Shown in pieces: positions 7,636 through 15,821 of a stretch of DNA of 42,992 nt. The notes beneath the pieces were generated by a model. It worked only from the letters and a program-made list of their open reading frames with translations, was not told the DNA's origin and did not search any database. The stretch lies in contig JALHMO010000042.1 in the NCBI GenBank assembly GCA_022844015.1, positions 1-42,992 on the forward strand, read 5' to 3'. Each line of letters opens with the position of its first letter. Position 1 is the stretch's first letter. The DNA is from Reyranella sp. (GTDB lineage Bacteria > Pseudomonadota > Alphaproteobacteria > Reyranellales > Reyranellaceae). A program made the position numbers and the translations under genes.

Positions 7636-8793
7636 TCAGGAGCAGGTTTTGGCAAAGTCCAGAACCATTTTTCGGCCGTTGGTGTAATCGCCTATCACGG
7701 AAGCCGATGATATATGCCAGGGAGCGCCTTCAATGGAGAACGTGACCCCGACACGATGTGTCGCTGTCTCCAGAAACGAGAGGATACGCGGCGTCACCCG
7801 GATCACGGCGGTCAATTGACCTTGATGGTATTGCGGAGCGCCAATTATGGCATCGTCCTCAAGGGGAAATTCTTGAAAGACAACCCCCGACGCGACGAGG
7901 AGAGTCTTGGTTCGGATCCTGAAAGCAGGTAGCGGCAAACCCTTGGACGTAATTTCGTGGGCGACGTACTCTTGGAGTCTTCGAGAGAAGTGAGACGCCC
8001 GCATCGTGAGTTCCTTCCGGCCGAGGCTCAACGTCCGGCAGCCGAACTCCATCACATGCCTCCCGTCCCTGTCCTGGATGACGCCCCTTGCTACAATCGC
8101 GCCGTTCTCGGCCACGATCTCCCATCGGGTCTGGCTGAAGGGTGTTGTCACACGCAGCGCGTCGAGCCTGTCGAGCGCCAGGATGTTCATGCCCGCACCG
8201 CCCTGCTTGACCATTTCGCTGAGAAGCGCGGGATCGGCACCCATCCCGCGCACGAACTCCAGCAACGCCGCGCTCATGATCTGTGCTCTGTCCATGGCAT
8301 CAGGATCTGGACGACCGCTCGGATCGAAAAAACGATGCACGCCGTAGAGGCCTTTTCCAGCAAAGCGCTCGACGCCGCCCAGGAAGGCGAAAGCGCACGC
8401 GCTGAAACAGATACCTTGCTGGATATCAATCCAGTGAAAAGGCTGCCCGGGAATGCGCTGGCTTGGACTTGCGGCGCCGATCGAGGTGTTCAGTTTGCGT
8501 TCGCGGATCAACCCACCGAGTCTCAGCGCCTCAGACAGGGACCCACCGGGCGAATGGAAATAGACGATGGTACCCGGAGGCAGCGGCTGCACGTTGAGCT
8601 TTGTCCGCAATCGCTCAGTCGCGCCGACGTCGATCCTGCCTTCGGCGAGCACCGACCAGCCCGGCTCGTCCCGGATCTGCTGATTCCCCCGGACATCGAA
8701 GGTCATGATCTCCGCCGCCGCCGGGAGGTCGGCCGCCACGACGGCGATGACCAGCGACAACAGGAAAGATCTCCACCGACGCGCTGCGTTCAC
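7636..8793 (-). CDS. Exported ClpP/crotonase-fold serine-peptidase-like protein
   Basis: 385 residues from GTG 8793, chosen because GGAGGG lies 3-4 bp upstream and the protein then starts with a signal peptide (RRWRSFLLSLVIAVVAADLPAAA). Residues about 75-160 match the ClpP-like fold found in many alphaproteobacterial periplasmic proteins: HSPGGS (80-85), then GICFSACAFAFLGG with candidate nucleophile S131, then YGVHRFF with candidate base H153. The C-terminal half (about 200-385) is an unassigned beta-rich domain. It heads a minus-strand cluster with two small exported proteins and a nuclease-like ORF. Substrate unknown; a role in envelope proteolysis is inferred from the fold only. Confidence 0.7.
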   Translation of the reverse strand: MNAARRWRSFLLSLVIAVVAADLPAAAEIMTFDVRGNQQIRDEPGWSVLAEGRIDVGATERLRTKLNVQPLPPGTIVYFHSPGGSLSEALRLGGLIRERKLNTSIGAASPSQRIPGQPFHWIDIQQGICFSACAFAFLGGVERFAGKGLYGVHRFFDPSGRPDPDAMDRAQIMSAALLEFVRGMGADPALLSEMVKQGGAGMNILALDRLDALRVTTPFSQTRWEIVAENGAIVARGVIQDRDGRHVMEFGCRTLSLGRKELTMRASHFSRRLQEYVAHEITSKGLPLPAFRIRTKTLLVASGVVFQEFPLEDDAIIGAPQYHQGQLTAVIRVTPRILSFLETATHRVGVTFSIEGAPWHISSASVIGDYTNGRKMVLDFAKTCS

Positions 8794-8942
8794 GCCCCCT
8801 CCAAGTAAGCCCGGACTCGAACCGGAGGCCCGCGGAAGCCTTCGGCTCAAGGCACTTGAAGCTTAACCAAATTCGCGCGTATCGTCTCATTGGACAGCCT
8901 CTTTTTTGCGCCGAGATTTCATTCCACAGGAATTGAGAGCTC
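8794..8942. promoter_or_regulatory. Divergent intergenic region with a candidate promoter
   Basis: The region separates the ClpP-fold gene (minus) from the thioredoxin-fold gene (plus). TTGGAC (8890-8895) and GAGATT (8913-8918) are 17 bp apart and could be a sigma70-type promoter for the plus gene; the -10 match is poor. Bases 8810-8826 read on the minus strand as a 5-bp-stem, TTCGAGT-loop hairpin like a tRNA T-arm. Confidence 0.3.
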
Positions 8943-9551
8943 ATGAAAAAGTTCATTTCAGCGGGGCTTGTGTTTATGATGGTTTGCGGTTTGCAAGCTT
9001 CGGCGCAATCGCGCGTTGAAATCCTGCCGCGGGCGACAACGCCCGCCGACCCGCTCAACCTGGAAGATCTCCAAGGCGGCTTTGACCTCGCTCCCCGCCC
9101 GCAGCAGCAGCAGCCCACGAGCGTGCCGAGCGCTGGGCCGAAGCCGACGGCGGGGTACCCGCGGGGGTGGAGCAATGAACTCTACAATGGCTTCTTGAAG
9201 GCTTTGGCCGCCAAGAGCCCGCTGATCGTGATGTTCACGCAATCACCCTGCGGATGGTGCGTCGTGCTTGCCACGACGATTGATGCTGATCCGCGCCTGC
9301 GACCCTTGCACGCGAAGGCGGTGCTGGTCGCCGTCGACCCCGCGCGCGACGAGGACGACAAAGGCAACGTTCTTCAGTTGCAGAAAGATCTGAAAGTGAC
9401 CAAGTTTCCGGCGGTTGTGGTGCTGGATGTTGCCCCCAATGGAATGAGGGAGCGCGGACGTATTGTGGGTGCGTTCCCCGCCAACGAGTTCCTTAGCAAC
9501 CTTGCCCAACTTCTGCCGCCCGACGCGGCGAGAGTAATCTCGGCAAAGTAG
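8943..9551 (+). CDS. Exported thioredoxin-fold protein with CGWC motif
   Basis: 202 residues. Signal peptide 1-21 (MKKFISAGLVFMMVCGLQAS, AQ). A Pro/Gln-rich linker (about 48-75) is followed by a thioredoxin fold (about 75-200): strand LIVMFTQ, redox motif C103-G-W-C106, and the cis-Pro region KFPAVVVLD. Probably a periplasmic thiol oxidoreductase or thioredoxin-like protein; the partner is unknown. ATG 8943 follows GAGAGCTC. The start region is visibly richer in A/T than the surrounding housekeeping genes, in keeping with an accessory segment. It is divergent from the ClpP-fold gene, and the two might share a control region. Confidence 0.75.
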   Translation: MKKFISAGLVFMMVCGLQASAQSRVEILPRATTPADPLNLEDLQGGFDLAPRPQQQQPTSVPSAGPKPTAGYPRGWSNELYNGFLKALAAKSPLIVMFTQSPCGWCVVLATTIDADPRLRPLHAKAVLVAVDPARDEDDKGNVLQLQKDLKVTKFPAVVVLDVAPNGMRERGRIVGAFPANEFLSNLAQLLPPDAARVISAK

Positions 9552-9687
9552 TTGCCGTTTTGGCGGCTGTGTTTCGCAAGCTTGGGAACGATTGGGTATG
9601 TACCAAGGTTCGAGGCTCGGACGCCGGCGCCACGGGTGCCCCGGCCCCCGGCGAACACCAGCCAGGTTTTGAATCGCTTGAGGAAGG

Positions 9688-9855
9688 CGAGGCGCCCGCC
9701 AGGTCTTCGAAATCGAGTTCGTGGAGGATCATGGAATTGGCCGCGAGCAGTTCCTCGTGTATCAAGCCGTTAACTTTGGACACCGGCGCGGCCGCGACAT
9801 CGAGCGAGGCGAGCTGGGCCGAAATCGCGTTGCGCCTCGCCTGTCGCGCGTTCAA
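9688..9855 (-). pseudogene. Fe/Mn superoxide dismutase fragment (chromate-operon type)
   Basis: A TTG at 9855 preceded by a strong AGGAGG begins about 56 codons of convincing coding sequence: RNAISAQLASLDVAAAPV, then VNGLIHEELLAANSMILHEL. These segments match the middle of the SOD-family proteins often encoded beside chrA (usual wording close to LKREELIAANSMILHELYF). The N-terminal domain and the metal-binding C-terminal half are missing, and after about 9688 the frame loses any resemblance. It starts 12 bp after the chrA stop codon, as expected for an operon. It is a remnant, not a working enzyme. Confidence 0.5.
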
Positions 9856-9867
9856 GCGTTCCTCCTG

Positions 9868-10155
9868 TCAGGGACCGATCGTCCGGGACGGTCCAATGGC
9901 AAGGTAGATGACGACTCCGGCCATGGAACTCGCCAGCAGCAAGGGAATCATGCCGATCCTGCAGCGGAAGATCGCCACCGCGGCGGCAAGCGACAGCACC
10001 AGCGACAGCATATCGACCGAGCCGAGCACCGGCAGAAAGGACGCACCGAGGAAACGCATCGGCGTCTGATGGGCGAAAAGAACGTGCGGGCCGAACCACA
10101 CCGCCAGATTGAGGATCACCCCCACCGCCGCCGCCGTGACGGCGCCCAGGGCGGC
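9868..10155 (-). pseudogene. chrA: Chromate transporter ChrA, C-terminal fragment
   Basis: About 95 codons encode the end of a ChrA-type inner-membrane chromate transporter. The run ALGAVTAAAVGVILNLAVWF, then FLGASFLPVLGSVD and a last hydrophobic hairpin (RCRIGMIPLLLASSMAGVVI), are characteristic of the C-terminal CHR domain. The frame is closed upstream by TAG at about 10165, where the IS21-type remnant begins, so roughly the first three quarters of the gene (about 390 residues normally) are gone. The following SOD-like fragment supports a former chr operon. Confidence 0.65.
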
Positions 10156-10331
10156 GCCTGACGGCTATTAGGTGCTGTTGGGTGCGGATTCTGAAGGAAG
10201 TCGGCCACCGGTTCCAATTTGAAGTCGGCCACCCTGCTGATGGCGGGCGCTGGATCCTGGCGGGCTCGCCCGAAGCCGCGTCGGCTTGGCGCAGGCCGCT
10301 CAGCAGGGGACTGCCAGCCGAGAGAGTGCCG

Positions 10332-11283
10332 ATGTGTTGTGTCAGGGAGATATTGCGACTCAAGGCCGAGGGGTTGAGTGGTCGGGCGATCGCGCGCAGC
10401 GCGCGCTTGGCCCGCAGCACCGTGGGTGACTATGCAGGCCGTGCGGCAGCGGCCGGGCTGAGCTGGCCGTTGCCGGAAGAGCTGACGGACACCGCGCTGG
10501 AGGCGCTGCTGTTCGTGCGCGGCGGCCCGGCGGTGGGGGCGCGACGCAAGCCGGAGCCGGATTGGGCGGGCCTGCATCGCGAGCTTCGCCGGCCCGGTGT
10601 GACGCTGATTCTGCTGTGGCAGGAGTATCGGGCGGGCGAGCCCGAGGGCTACGGCTACAGCCGCTTCTGCGAGCTCTACCAGTCGTGGGAGAGCCGGCTG
10701 TCGCCTGTCATGCGCCAGATCCATCCGGCGGGCGAGCGGCTGTTCGTCGACTATGCCGACCAGACCGTCGAGCTGGTCGACGGCCGCACCAGCGAGATCG
10801 GCGCCGCCCGGGTCTTCGTCGCCGTGCTGGGAGCCTCCAACTACGCCTACGCCGAGGCGACGCTTACGCAGACGCTGCCCGACTGTATCGGCGCACATGT
10901 CCAGGCCCTCGCGTTCTTCGCCGGCAACCTGCCCTGAGCTTGCCGAAGGGTGCCGCGGCAGATCGTGCCCGACAACCTCAAGGCCGGCGTGCCGAAGGCG
11001 AACTGGCACAAGCCCGGGCTGAACCCGACCTACCAGGACTTCGCCACCCACTACGGCACGGCGATCCTGCCGGCTCGGCCGGGCCGGCCGCGCGACAAGG
11101 CGAAGGTCGTCGGCGTGCAGGTCGTCGAGCGCTGGATCCTGGCCCGCCTGCGCAACCAGCGCTTCTTCACGCTGGGCGAACTCAACGGCGCCATCGGCGC
11201 GCTGCCAGCAACTCGAGGCGCGCATCACCCAGCGCACTGTCGAGCTGTTCCACAATGGCGAGCGCGTCGCCTGTCATCTGCTG
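10332..11283 (+). pseudogene. istA: IS21-type transposase IstA, broken
   Basis: ATG 10332 starts an IstA-like N-terminus (helix-turn-helix around REILRLKAEGLSGRAIARS) leading into the DDE catalytic domain (LFVDYADQTVEL, first Asp). At 10926-10949 a 24-bp insert brings an in-frame TGA (10935-10937). The correct sequence then resumes in the same frame ([33 protein letters not shown]). Near 11205 about 100 residues are missing, and a C-terminal piece ([20 protein letters not shown]) appears in another frame. Normal IstA is about 500 residues. Inactive as it stands. Confidence 0.75.
10926..10949 (+). repeat. 24-bp REP-like unit inserted in istA
   Basis: The insert (AACCTGCCCTGAGC followed by TTGCCGAAGG) breaks istA between FFAG and VPRQIVPDN. 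Its core closely resembles CCTGCCCTGAGC...GAAGG at 17577-17599 inside an intergenic element. Because it is 24 bp long the frame is kept, but it supplies a TGA stop. Confidence 0.6.
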
Positions 11284-11321
11284 GGCGGTGCCCCGCGGCC
11301 GCCGGGCGCTCCAATCGCCAG

Positions 11322-11400
11322 CTCATCGCCAGGCTGCGTCATGCCAAGCTGCGCCAGCGCGCCACCATCGAGGATATCGACTGGCGCGCGCCTCGCTCGC
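11322..11400 (+). pseudogene. istB: IstB fragment
   Basis: About 25 codons ([20 protein letters not shown], then WRAPR) match the N-terminal part of the IS21 helper ATPase IstB just before its Walker A. Everything after is missing, so neither ATP-binding motif remains. It follows the istA C-terminal piece, as in intact IS21 elements. Confidence 0.55.
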
Positions 11401-11563
11401 CGGGCAGCCGGGGAACGCGGGGAAATGCTCGCCTTCGCCCACATACCCACCGCCTCTGCCGCCGTCCCGAGCTTCGGCGCAACAAGAAAAACCATGAGAG
11501 CAGATCGCAAGGTCAGCTTGACCACTCAACCTGCGCGATGGCTCCGCTGAGCCGCCAACCGGC

Positions 11564-12031
11564 CTAGAAGATGCAGTCCGCCCGCGCGCTGGCCGGGATG
11601 GGATCCGCCGGCATGTCGAGGCGGCAGTGATAGTCGAAGGCGGCGCGCCAAGGCGCGCCTATGCGTACCTTCGCCTGCACGGGCAGGACGACGCGGCCGC
11701 CACGGCGGTCGATCTGCTGGCGGCCATAGCTGATGATGCTGCCGTCCGGAAAGTACGCCTCGAACACGCCGTGTCCCGCCGTCGAGGCGAACTCCAGGGT
11801 GAGGACGGCGCCGTCCAGGCATTCGAAGCGTGGGCCGCTCTTCAGGATGCCGGTTTCCGTGGTCTTGCCTGCGGGCCCGGAGATCGTCCATTGCGTGGTC
11901 GAGTGCTTGCGCGAGGACTCTCCCTTCAAAGTGCCGCAGGTCATCGTACTCGCGGCCAAGGGCGGCGGGGACTGGCCATGCGCCGGACCCGCGAGGATTG
12001 CCGCCGCCAGCAGCACGCCAACTCTTCTCAT
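11564..12031 (-). CDS. Small exported protein of unknown function
   Basis: 155 residues from ATG 12031. Residues 1-19 form a signal peptide ([19 protein letters not shown]). The mature part is a beta-rich domain with four cysteines ([23 protein letters not shown] and ADCIF at the end) that could form two disulphides. Typical of short periplasmic hypotheticals. It stands between the IS21 remnant and a divergent pair of tiny membrane proteins. Family not recognised. Confidence 0.65.
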   Translation of the reverse strand: MRRVGVLLAAAILAGPAHGQSPPPLAASTMTCGTLKGESSRKHSTTQWTISGPAGKTTETGILKSGPRFECLDGAVLTLEFASTAGHGVFEAYFPDGSIISYGRQQIDRRGGRVVLPVQAKVRIGAPWRAAFDYHCRLDMPADPIPASARADCIF

Positions 12032-12234
12032 CCGCCCATGCTAGAGCGATTCGCTGATCGCTGAAACCGTACGGCAAGGCCGGAGGGGCGGCTCCGCCCC
12101 GCCCGTCAGGTCGCCGCCTCTCCACTTTTTCATCCAGCGGCTGGACGAAATCACGCTCCCGTAACGCCGCGCGGACGATCGGCTCCATGGTCATGGGCTT
12201 GAATAGCCCCATCGAGATCGACCGGAGGCCCCTG

Positions 12235-12396
12235 ATGGAAGCCCTGCTGGATAACATCGCGTTCGTCCTCTTCGTGGCGGCTCAGCTTCTCGCTGTCGTC
12301 GCCGTGCCCGCCATGCGCTTCGACAACGGGATCTCCGAGCCCCGTCCGCAGCGCCACCGGCCGGTCGGCCGCTCGCCGTCCCCCGCCGACCTGTGA
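12235..12396 (+). CDS. Tiny single-span membrane protein
   Basis: 53 residues from ATG 12235, with CCGGAGG 6-8 bp upstream. One membrane helix (NIAFVLFVAAQLLAVVAVPAM, about 7-26) is followed by a polar, basic tail. Its TGA (12394-12396) overlaps the GTG of the next gene, which suggests translational coupling. An in-frame GTG/ATG further upstream would lack the ribosome site. No function can be assigned. Confidence 0.5.
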   Translation: MEALLDNIAFVLFVAAQLLAVVAVPAMRFDNGISEPRPQRHRPVGRSPSPADL

Positions 12397-12722
12397 TACT
12401 GCGCGAGGTCGCCGCCGTGAACGACGCCCCTTGGCGCCTGGGACGATCGGCTGGCGAGATCGCCTCGACAGGCCCGGGCTCGTGGGCGCGGCGGGCTGCG
12501 AACGAGCTGGTTGGTCTCGCCTGGTCGCCCTTGGTCTGGATCCTTCTCGGTCTCTTTGCCCTGGCCGAGGTCGGCAACTGGCAGATCGCCGAGGAGATGG
12601 ACCTCGTCTGCGAGCTGCTCGAGCGGGGCGAGATCGCCTCGGCGCCGCCTGGCCTGTCGCGGACGGAGATCGACGACATCTGCCGCAACCGCAGTCCCCG
12701 GGACCTCTATCGGTCGCGATAG
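12393..12722 (+). CDS. Small membrane protein of unknown function
   Basis: 109 residues from GTG 12393, overlapping the previous stop by 4 bp (GTGA); an internal GTG at 12417 is a possible alternative. One transmembrane helix (WSPLVWILLGLFALAEVGNW, about 45-64) is followed by an acidic region (EEMDLVCELLERGE) and a polar end with two Cys. It pairs with the preceding tiny membrane protein. No recognised family. Confidence 0.55.
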   Translation: MILREVAAVNDAPWRLGRSAGEIASTGPGSWARRAANELVGLAWSPLVWILLGLFALAEVGNWQIAEEMDLVCELLERGEIASAPPGLSRTEIDDICRNRSPRDLYRSR

Positions 12723-12779
12723 CCGGGCCCGAGGCGCCGGCGTGGTGCGGGCTCTTTCCCTCGGCCCGCGCCACGCCGA

Positions 12780-12899
12780 TCAGCCTCGCTTCTCGCGGCG
12801 GAAGATCATGCCGCCGTGATGCAGTTCGTCGTCGCACATGAAGACGCCGTCGACCGTGAAGCCGGTGTCGTCCCAGCCGACCCTGCCGATGCCCGTGGT
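12780..12899 (-). pseudogene. C-terminal remnant of an unidentified gene
   Basis: Read on the minus strand, 39 codons ending at TGA (12780-12782) look protein-like: GWDDTGFTVDGVFMCDDELH followed by HGGMIFRRE. The same frame continues upstream past a TAG at 12900-12902 into LRAYAIRQIDGS and meets another TAG near 12970, so the gene is interrupted by nonsense changes (the first could be TGG to TAG). The family is unknown to me. The rest of the 500-bp gap between 12723 and 13220 holds no convincing gene. Confidence 0.3.
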
Positions 12900-13220
12900 C
12901 TACGAGCCGTCGATCTGCCTGATCGCGTAGGCCCGCAAGCAGGTGTCGCTGGGCGACCGTCTGCCGGTCTACGATGTCGGGCACGTGGTTGCGTCGGTAG
13001 ACATGGCGGTCGTCGGATTGGTCATCGGAACCAGCCGCGCCGCACCCTATCTCTGCCTGCAGTCGTTTCGGTAGCGCGGTCGCACCGTCCGCAGGACGGC
13101 CGACAGGCCCCCGCGCTGAACCGGAAGACCTTGCAGCATCAATAAAGAAACTTGCGCTTCGGGTCGCGTGGAGCGAGGTTGGATTGCCGTGGCCGACGGA
13201 ACGCGGGGAAGGTAGCCCAC

Positions 13221-15485
13221 ATGATCCGAATTTTGCTCCTGGCAATACTCGTCGCTCTGCTCGGGGTGCCGGCGCACGCCCAATCCACGCCCGCGCCGCC
13301 GCCGGCGGGCATGACGCAGCAGCAGTTCGATGCGCTGGTCGATGCGATCAGCAACTCGGTCACCGAGAAGCTCAAGGCCGAAGGCGCGACGGCCCCCGCC
13401 GCAGCGCCGGCCAAGCCAGCTGCCGCGGACAGCAAGGGCAGCAAGGGCAAGCCTCCGCCGGGACCCAAGATCGTCAAGATGCCGCCGAAGGAAGGGCCGA
13501 ACGCCTTCACGGTGTTCTTCGAGCGGGCCGGCGCCGTGCTCGGCGCAACGCCGGTGATGTTTGGCCAGATCGCGTCGATTCCCGACCGCATCGATCGCGC
13601 CGCGGCACAGGGCGGCCGCAGCCTGGGCGGCTTCCTCGTGCTGTTGTGCATCATCGCCGCCGTGGCGGTGGCGGCCGAGGCCATGCTGCGCCAGGTGCTG
13701 GCGCTGCCGCGCCGTCGGCTCGCTGCCAAGACCGCGCCCGAGTTCGGCTGGCAGTCGCTCGCCAGCCTCGCGGCGGTGGCGGCGCTCGACGGGCTCGGCG
13801 TCCTGGTGGTCTGGCTGGTCTGCCACGCCGCGGCGGGCGCCTGGTTCGCCGGCGGCGGCCCGCAGGACAGGCTGGCGGTGGCGGTGCTGACGGCGATCTG
13901 GGAATGGCGTCTCTTCGTCCTGCTGTTCCGCATCGTGCTGCAGCCCGACATGCCGGCCGCGCGCCTGTGCGCCGTCGGGGATCACGAGGCCCGCGACATG
14001 TACCGGCGCATCTCGGCCGTGCTGCTGCTGATGGCGGCGGGACGCCTGCTGATGGCGGTCCTGCGCGCGATCGGCACCCCTCCCGAAGCGCTGGCGAGCT
14101 ATCAGATTCTGGCGGCCACGATCTATCTGCTCGCCTTCCTGTGGATGACGTTCGGCTCGCGCGACGCGGCGCGGCAATGGTTCGGCGGTCTCGGCACCGC
14201 GGCGCCGGCCATCGGGCTGGTCGGGCGCTACTGGATTCCCGCCGCGCCGCTGTTCCTCGCCGGCCTCGTGGTCACGCTGGACTACGGCGCCATCTCCGGC
14301 AGGGCGAATGTCGGCCAGGCGATGGCGCTTACCCTCGAATTGGTGGTCGGCTTGCTGCTGTTCGAGACTTTCATGCAGGCCGTCGTGCGGCGCCTCGATT
14401 CGCAGCTGGTCGGCCTCACGCCGGCCAGCAGCGCGCCCAAGCTGCCCGACGTGGTGGCGCGTTGCGTGCGCGTCGCGGTGCTGATCGGCGTGGTCGTGGC
14501 GATCGCCCAGAGCTGGGTGGTCCAGGTCTTCGGCCTGGTCGACGAGAGCGGCTGGGGCGAGCTCACCAGCTCGTCGCGCACCGCGGCGATCACGCTGTTC
14601 ATCGCCTTCGTGCTGTGGGAGCTGTTCAAGTTCGCCACCGATCCCTACATGGAGCGCAAGAGCAAGGATGCGGCTGCGGCGATCGCCGATGGCGACGCCC
14701 CTACCGGACCGGCCTCCCGGATCAGCACCATGATGCCCTTGCTGCGCCGCGCCGTGGCGGTGCTGATCGGCCTCGTCGCCGTGATGATCGCGCTCGGCGA
14801 TTTCGGGGTCGACATCACGCCGCTGATTGCCGGCGCCTCGGTGTTCGGCATCGCAATCTCGTTCGGCAGCCAGACCCTGGTGCGCGACATCGTGTCCGGC
14901 CTGTTCTACCTATCGGACGACGCCTTCCGCGTCGGCGAGTACATCGATGCCGGCCGCGCCAAGGGCACCGTCGAGGGCTTCACCCTGCGCTCGATCAAGC
15001 TGCGCCATCAGAACGGCCAGGTCCATACCATCCCGTTCGGCCAGCTCGGGCAGATCACCAACTTCAGCCGCGACTGGATCACCACCAAGTTCAACCTGCG
15101 CTTCGCCCGCGACACCAACCTCGAGACGCTGCGCAAGGCGTCCAAGAAGATCGGCGCCGAGATCGCCGAGCTGCCGCAGTTCAAGGACGAGATCCTGGCG
15201 CCATTCAAGATGCAGGGCGTCGCCGACATCGTCGACAACGCGCTGCTGGTGCGCTTCAAGTTCACCGCCCGGCCGGGCAATCCCTCGGCCATCCAGCGCG
15301 AGGCCGTGAAGCGCCTGTTCGGAACGCTGCCGGGGCTCGGCATCGAGTTCGCCAAGGAAGGCGCGCGGGTGGTGCTGCAGACCTCCGGGCCGGTCGATGC
15401 CGTCCAGCCGCGGCCCGACGGCACGTCGCCGCCCGAGCCGCCGACCGCGCCCGGCAAGCCGGCGCCCGCGCTCGCCGCCAGCTGA
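13221..15485 (+). CDS. MscS-family mechanosensitive channel, large multi-span type
   Basis: 754 residues from ATG 13221, with GGGGAAGG upstream. A signal peptide (MIRILLLAILVALLGVPAHA) and a periplasmic, Ala/Pro/Lys-rich segment (about 20-130) precede many membrane helices (about 135-490). The conserved MscS core follows at about 520-720: pore helix (LIAGASVFGIAISFGSQTLV), then the beta domain (GTVEGFTLRSIKLRHQNGQV, IPFGQLGQITNFSRDW) and the alpha/beta cytoplasmic domain. This is the plan of MscK/YbiO-like inner-membrane channels that open under membrane tension to relieve osmotic downshock. The reading frame extends 23 codons upstream, but without a signal peptide at its start. It appears monocistronic. 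Confidence 0.9.
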   Translation: MIRILLLAILVALLGVPAHAQSTPAPPPAGMTQQQFDALVDAISNSVTEKLKAEGATAPAAAPAKPAAADSKGSKGKPPPGPKIVKMPPKEGPNAFTVFFERAGAVLGATPVMFGQIASIPDRIDRAAAQGGRSLGGFLVLLCIIAAVAVAAEAMLRQVLALPRRRLAAKTAPEFGWQSLASLAAVAALDGLGVLVVWLVCHAAAGAWFAGGGPQDRLAVAVLTAIWEWRLFVLLFRIVLQPDMPAARLCAVGDHEARDMYRRISAVLLLMAAGRLLMAVLRAIGTPPEALASYQILAATIYLLAFLWMTFGSRDAARQWFGGLGTAAPAIGLVGRYWIPAAPLFLAGLVVTLDYGAISGRANVGQAMALTLELVVGLLLFETFMQAVVRRLDSQLVGLTPASSAPKLPDVVARCVRVAVLIGVVVAIAQSWVVQVFGLVDESGWGELTSSSRTAAITLFIAFVLWELFKFATDPYMERKSKDAAAAIADGDAPTGPASRISTMMPLLRRAVAVLIGLVAVMIALGDFGVDITPLIAGASVFGIAISFGSQTLVRDIVSGLFYLSDDAFRVGEYIDAGRAKGTVEGFTLRSIKLRHQNGQVHTIPFGQLGQITNFSRDWITTKFNLRFARDTNLETLRKASKKIGAEIAELPQFKDEILAPFKMQGVADIVDNALLVRFKFTARPGNPSAIQREAVKRLFGTLPGLGIEFAKEGARVVLQTSGPVDAVQPRPDGTSPPEPPTAPGKPAPALAAS

Positions 15486-15821
15486 CGAGTGCGGTTGCGG
15501 CGCGGCGGGCGCGCCACGGCGCGTCGGTGCGCTCTCATCCGGTGCCCCTCATCATGTGCTTGCATCGCAGTGGCTCATGGCTCCCGCCGCAGCGCCGTTC
15601 CATGAGCGCGGAGGTAGCGCCAGCATGCGCGACACACTCTCGCGATCCGGAAGAAAGCCTATGCGCGTTGCAACTATCGATCGCCGGGACGCTGCCGGCC
15701 CTGGCCGGCGATCGAGCGGCAACACTGATCGTATCGACTTGCGGAGACAGGACCCGGGCGCTCTACTGCTCTCGGGGGAGGCTCGAATTTTGCTTCGGTG
15801 ACGGGTAGGAGGGGGCAAACC
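15486..15821. other. Gene-free interval with one 11-bp inverted repeat
   Basis: No convincing gene in 336 bp. TCGATCGCCGG (15677-15687) and CCGGCGATCGA (15705-15715) are perfect inverted arms with a 17-nt spacer, possibly an operator or a stem-loop. The region ends in AGGAGGGGG, the ribosome site of the solute-binding protein gene. Confidence 0.45.

Larger units (their letters stand above)
10165..11420 (+). mobile_element. Decayed IS21-family element
   Basis: This segment holds broken istA and istB. Near its left edge GAAGTCGGCCACC occurs twice (about 10197-10209 and 10220-10232), like the subterminal repeats of IS21-type left ends. No matching right end is seen, istA has an internal deletion and istB is reduced to a short piece. 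It abuts the truncated chrA fragment, so its arrival or later deletion probably destroyed that gene. The outer limits are approximate. Confidence 0.65.

Noticed and set aside
8810..8826. Complete tRNA gene
   Set aside because: Only a T-arm-like hairpin is present; no anticodon arm, D-arm or acceptor partner.
9560..9907. Plus-strand 115-codon frame after the thioredoxin-fold gene
   Set aside because: The opposite strand carries SOD-like coding sequence with a strong ribosome site; this frame is its shadow.
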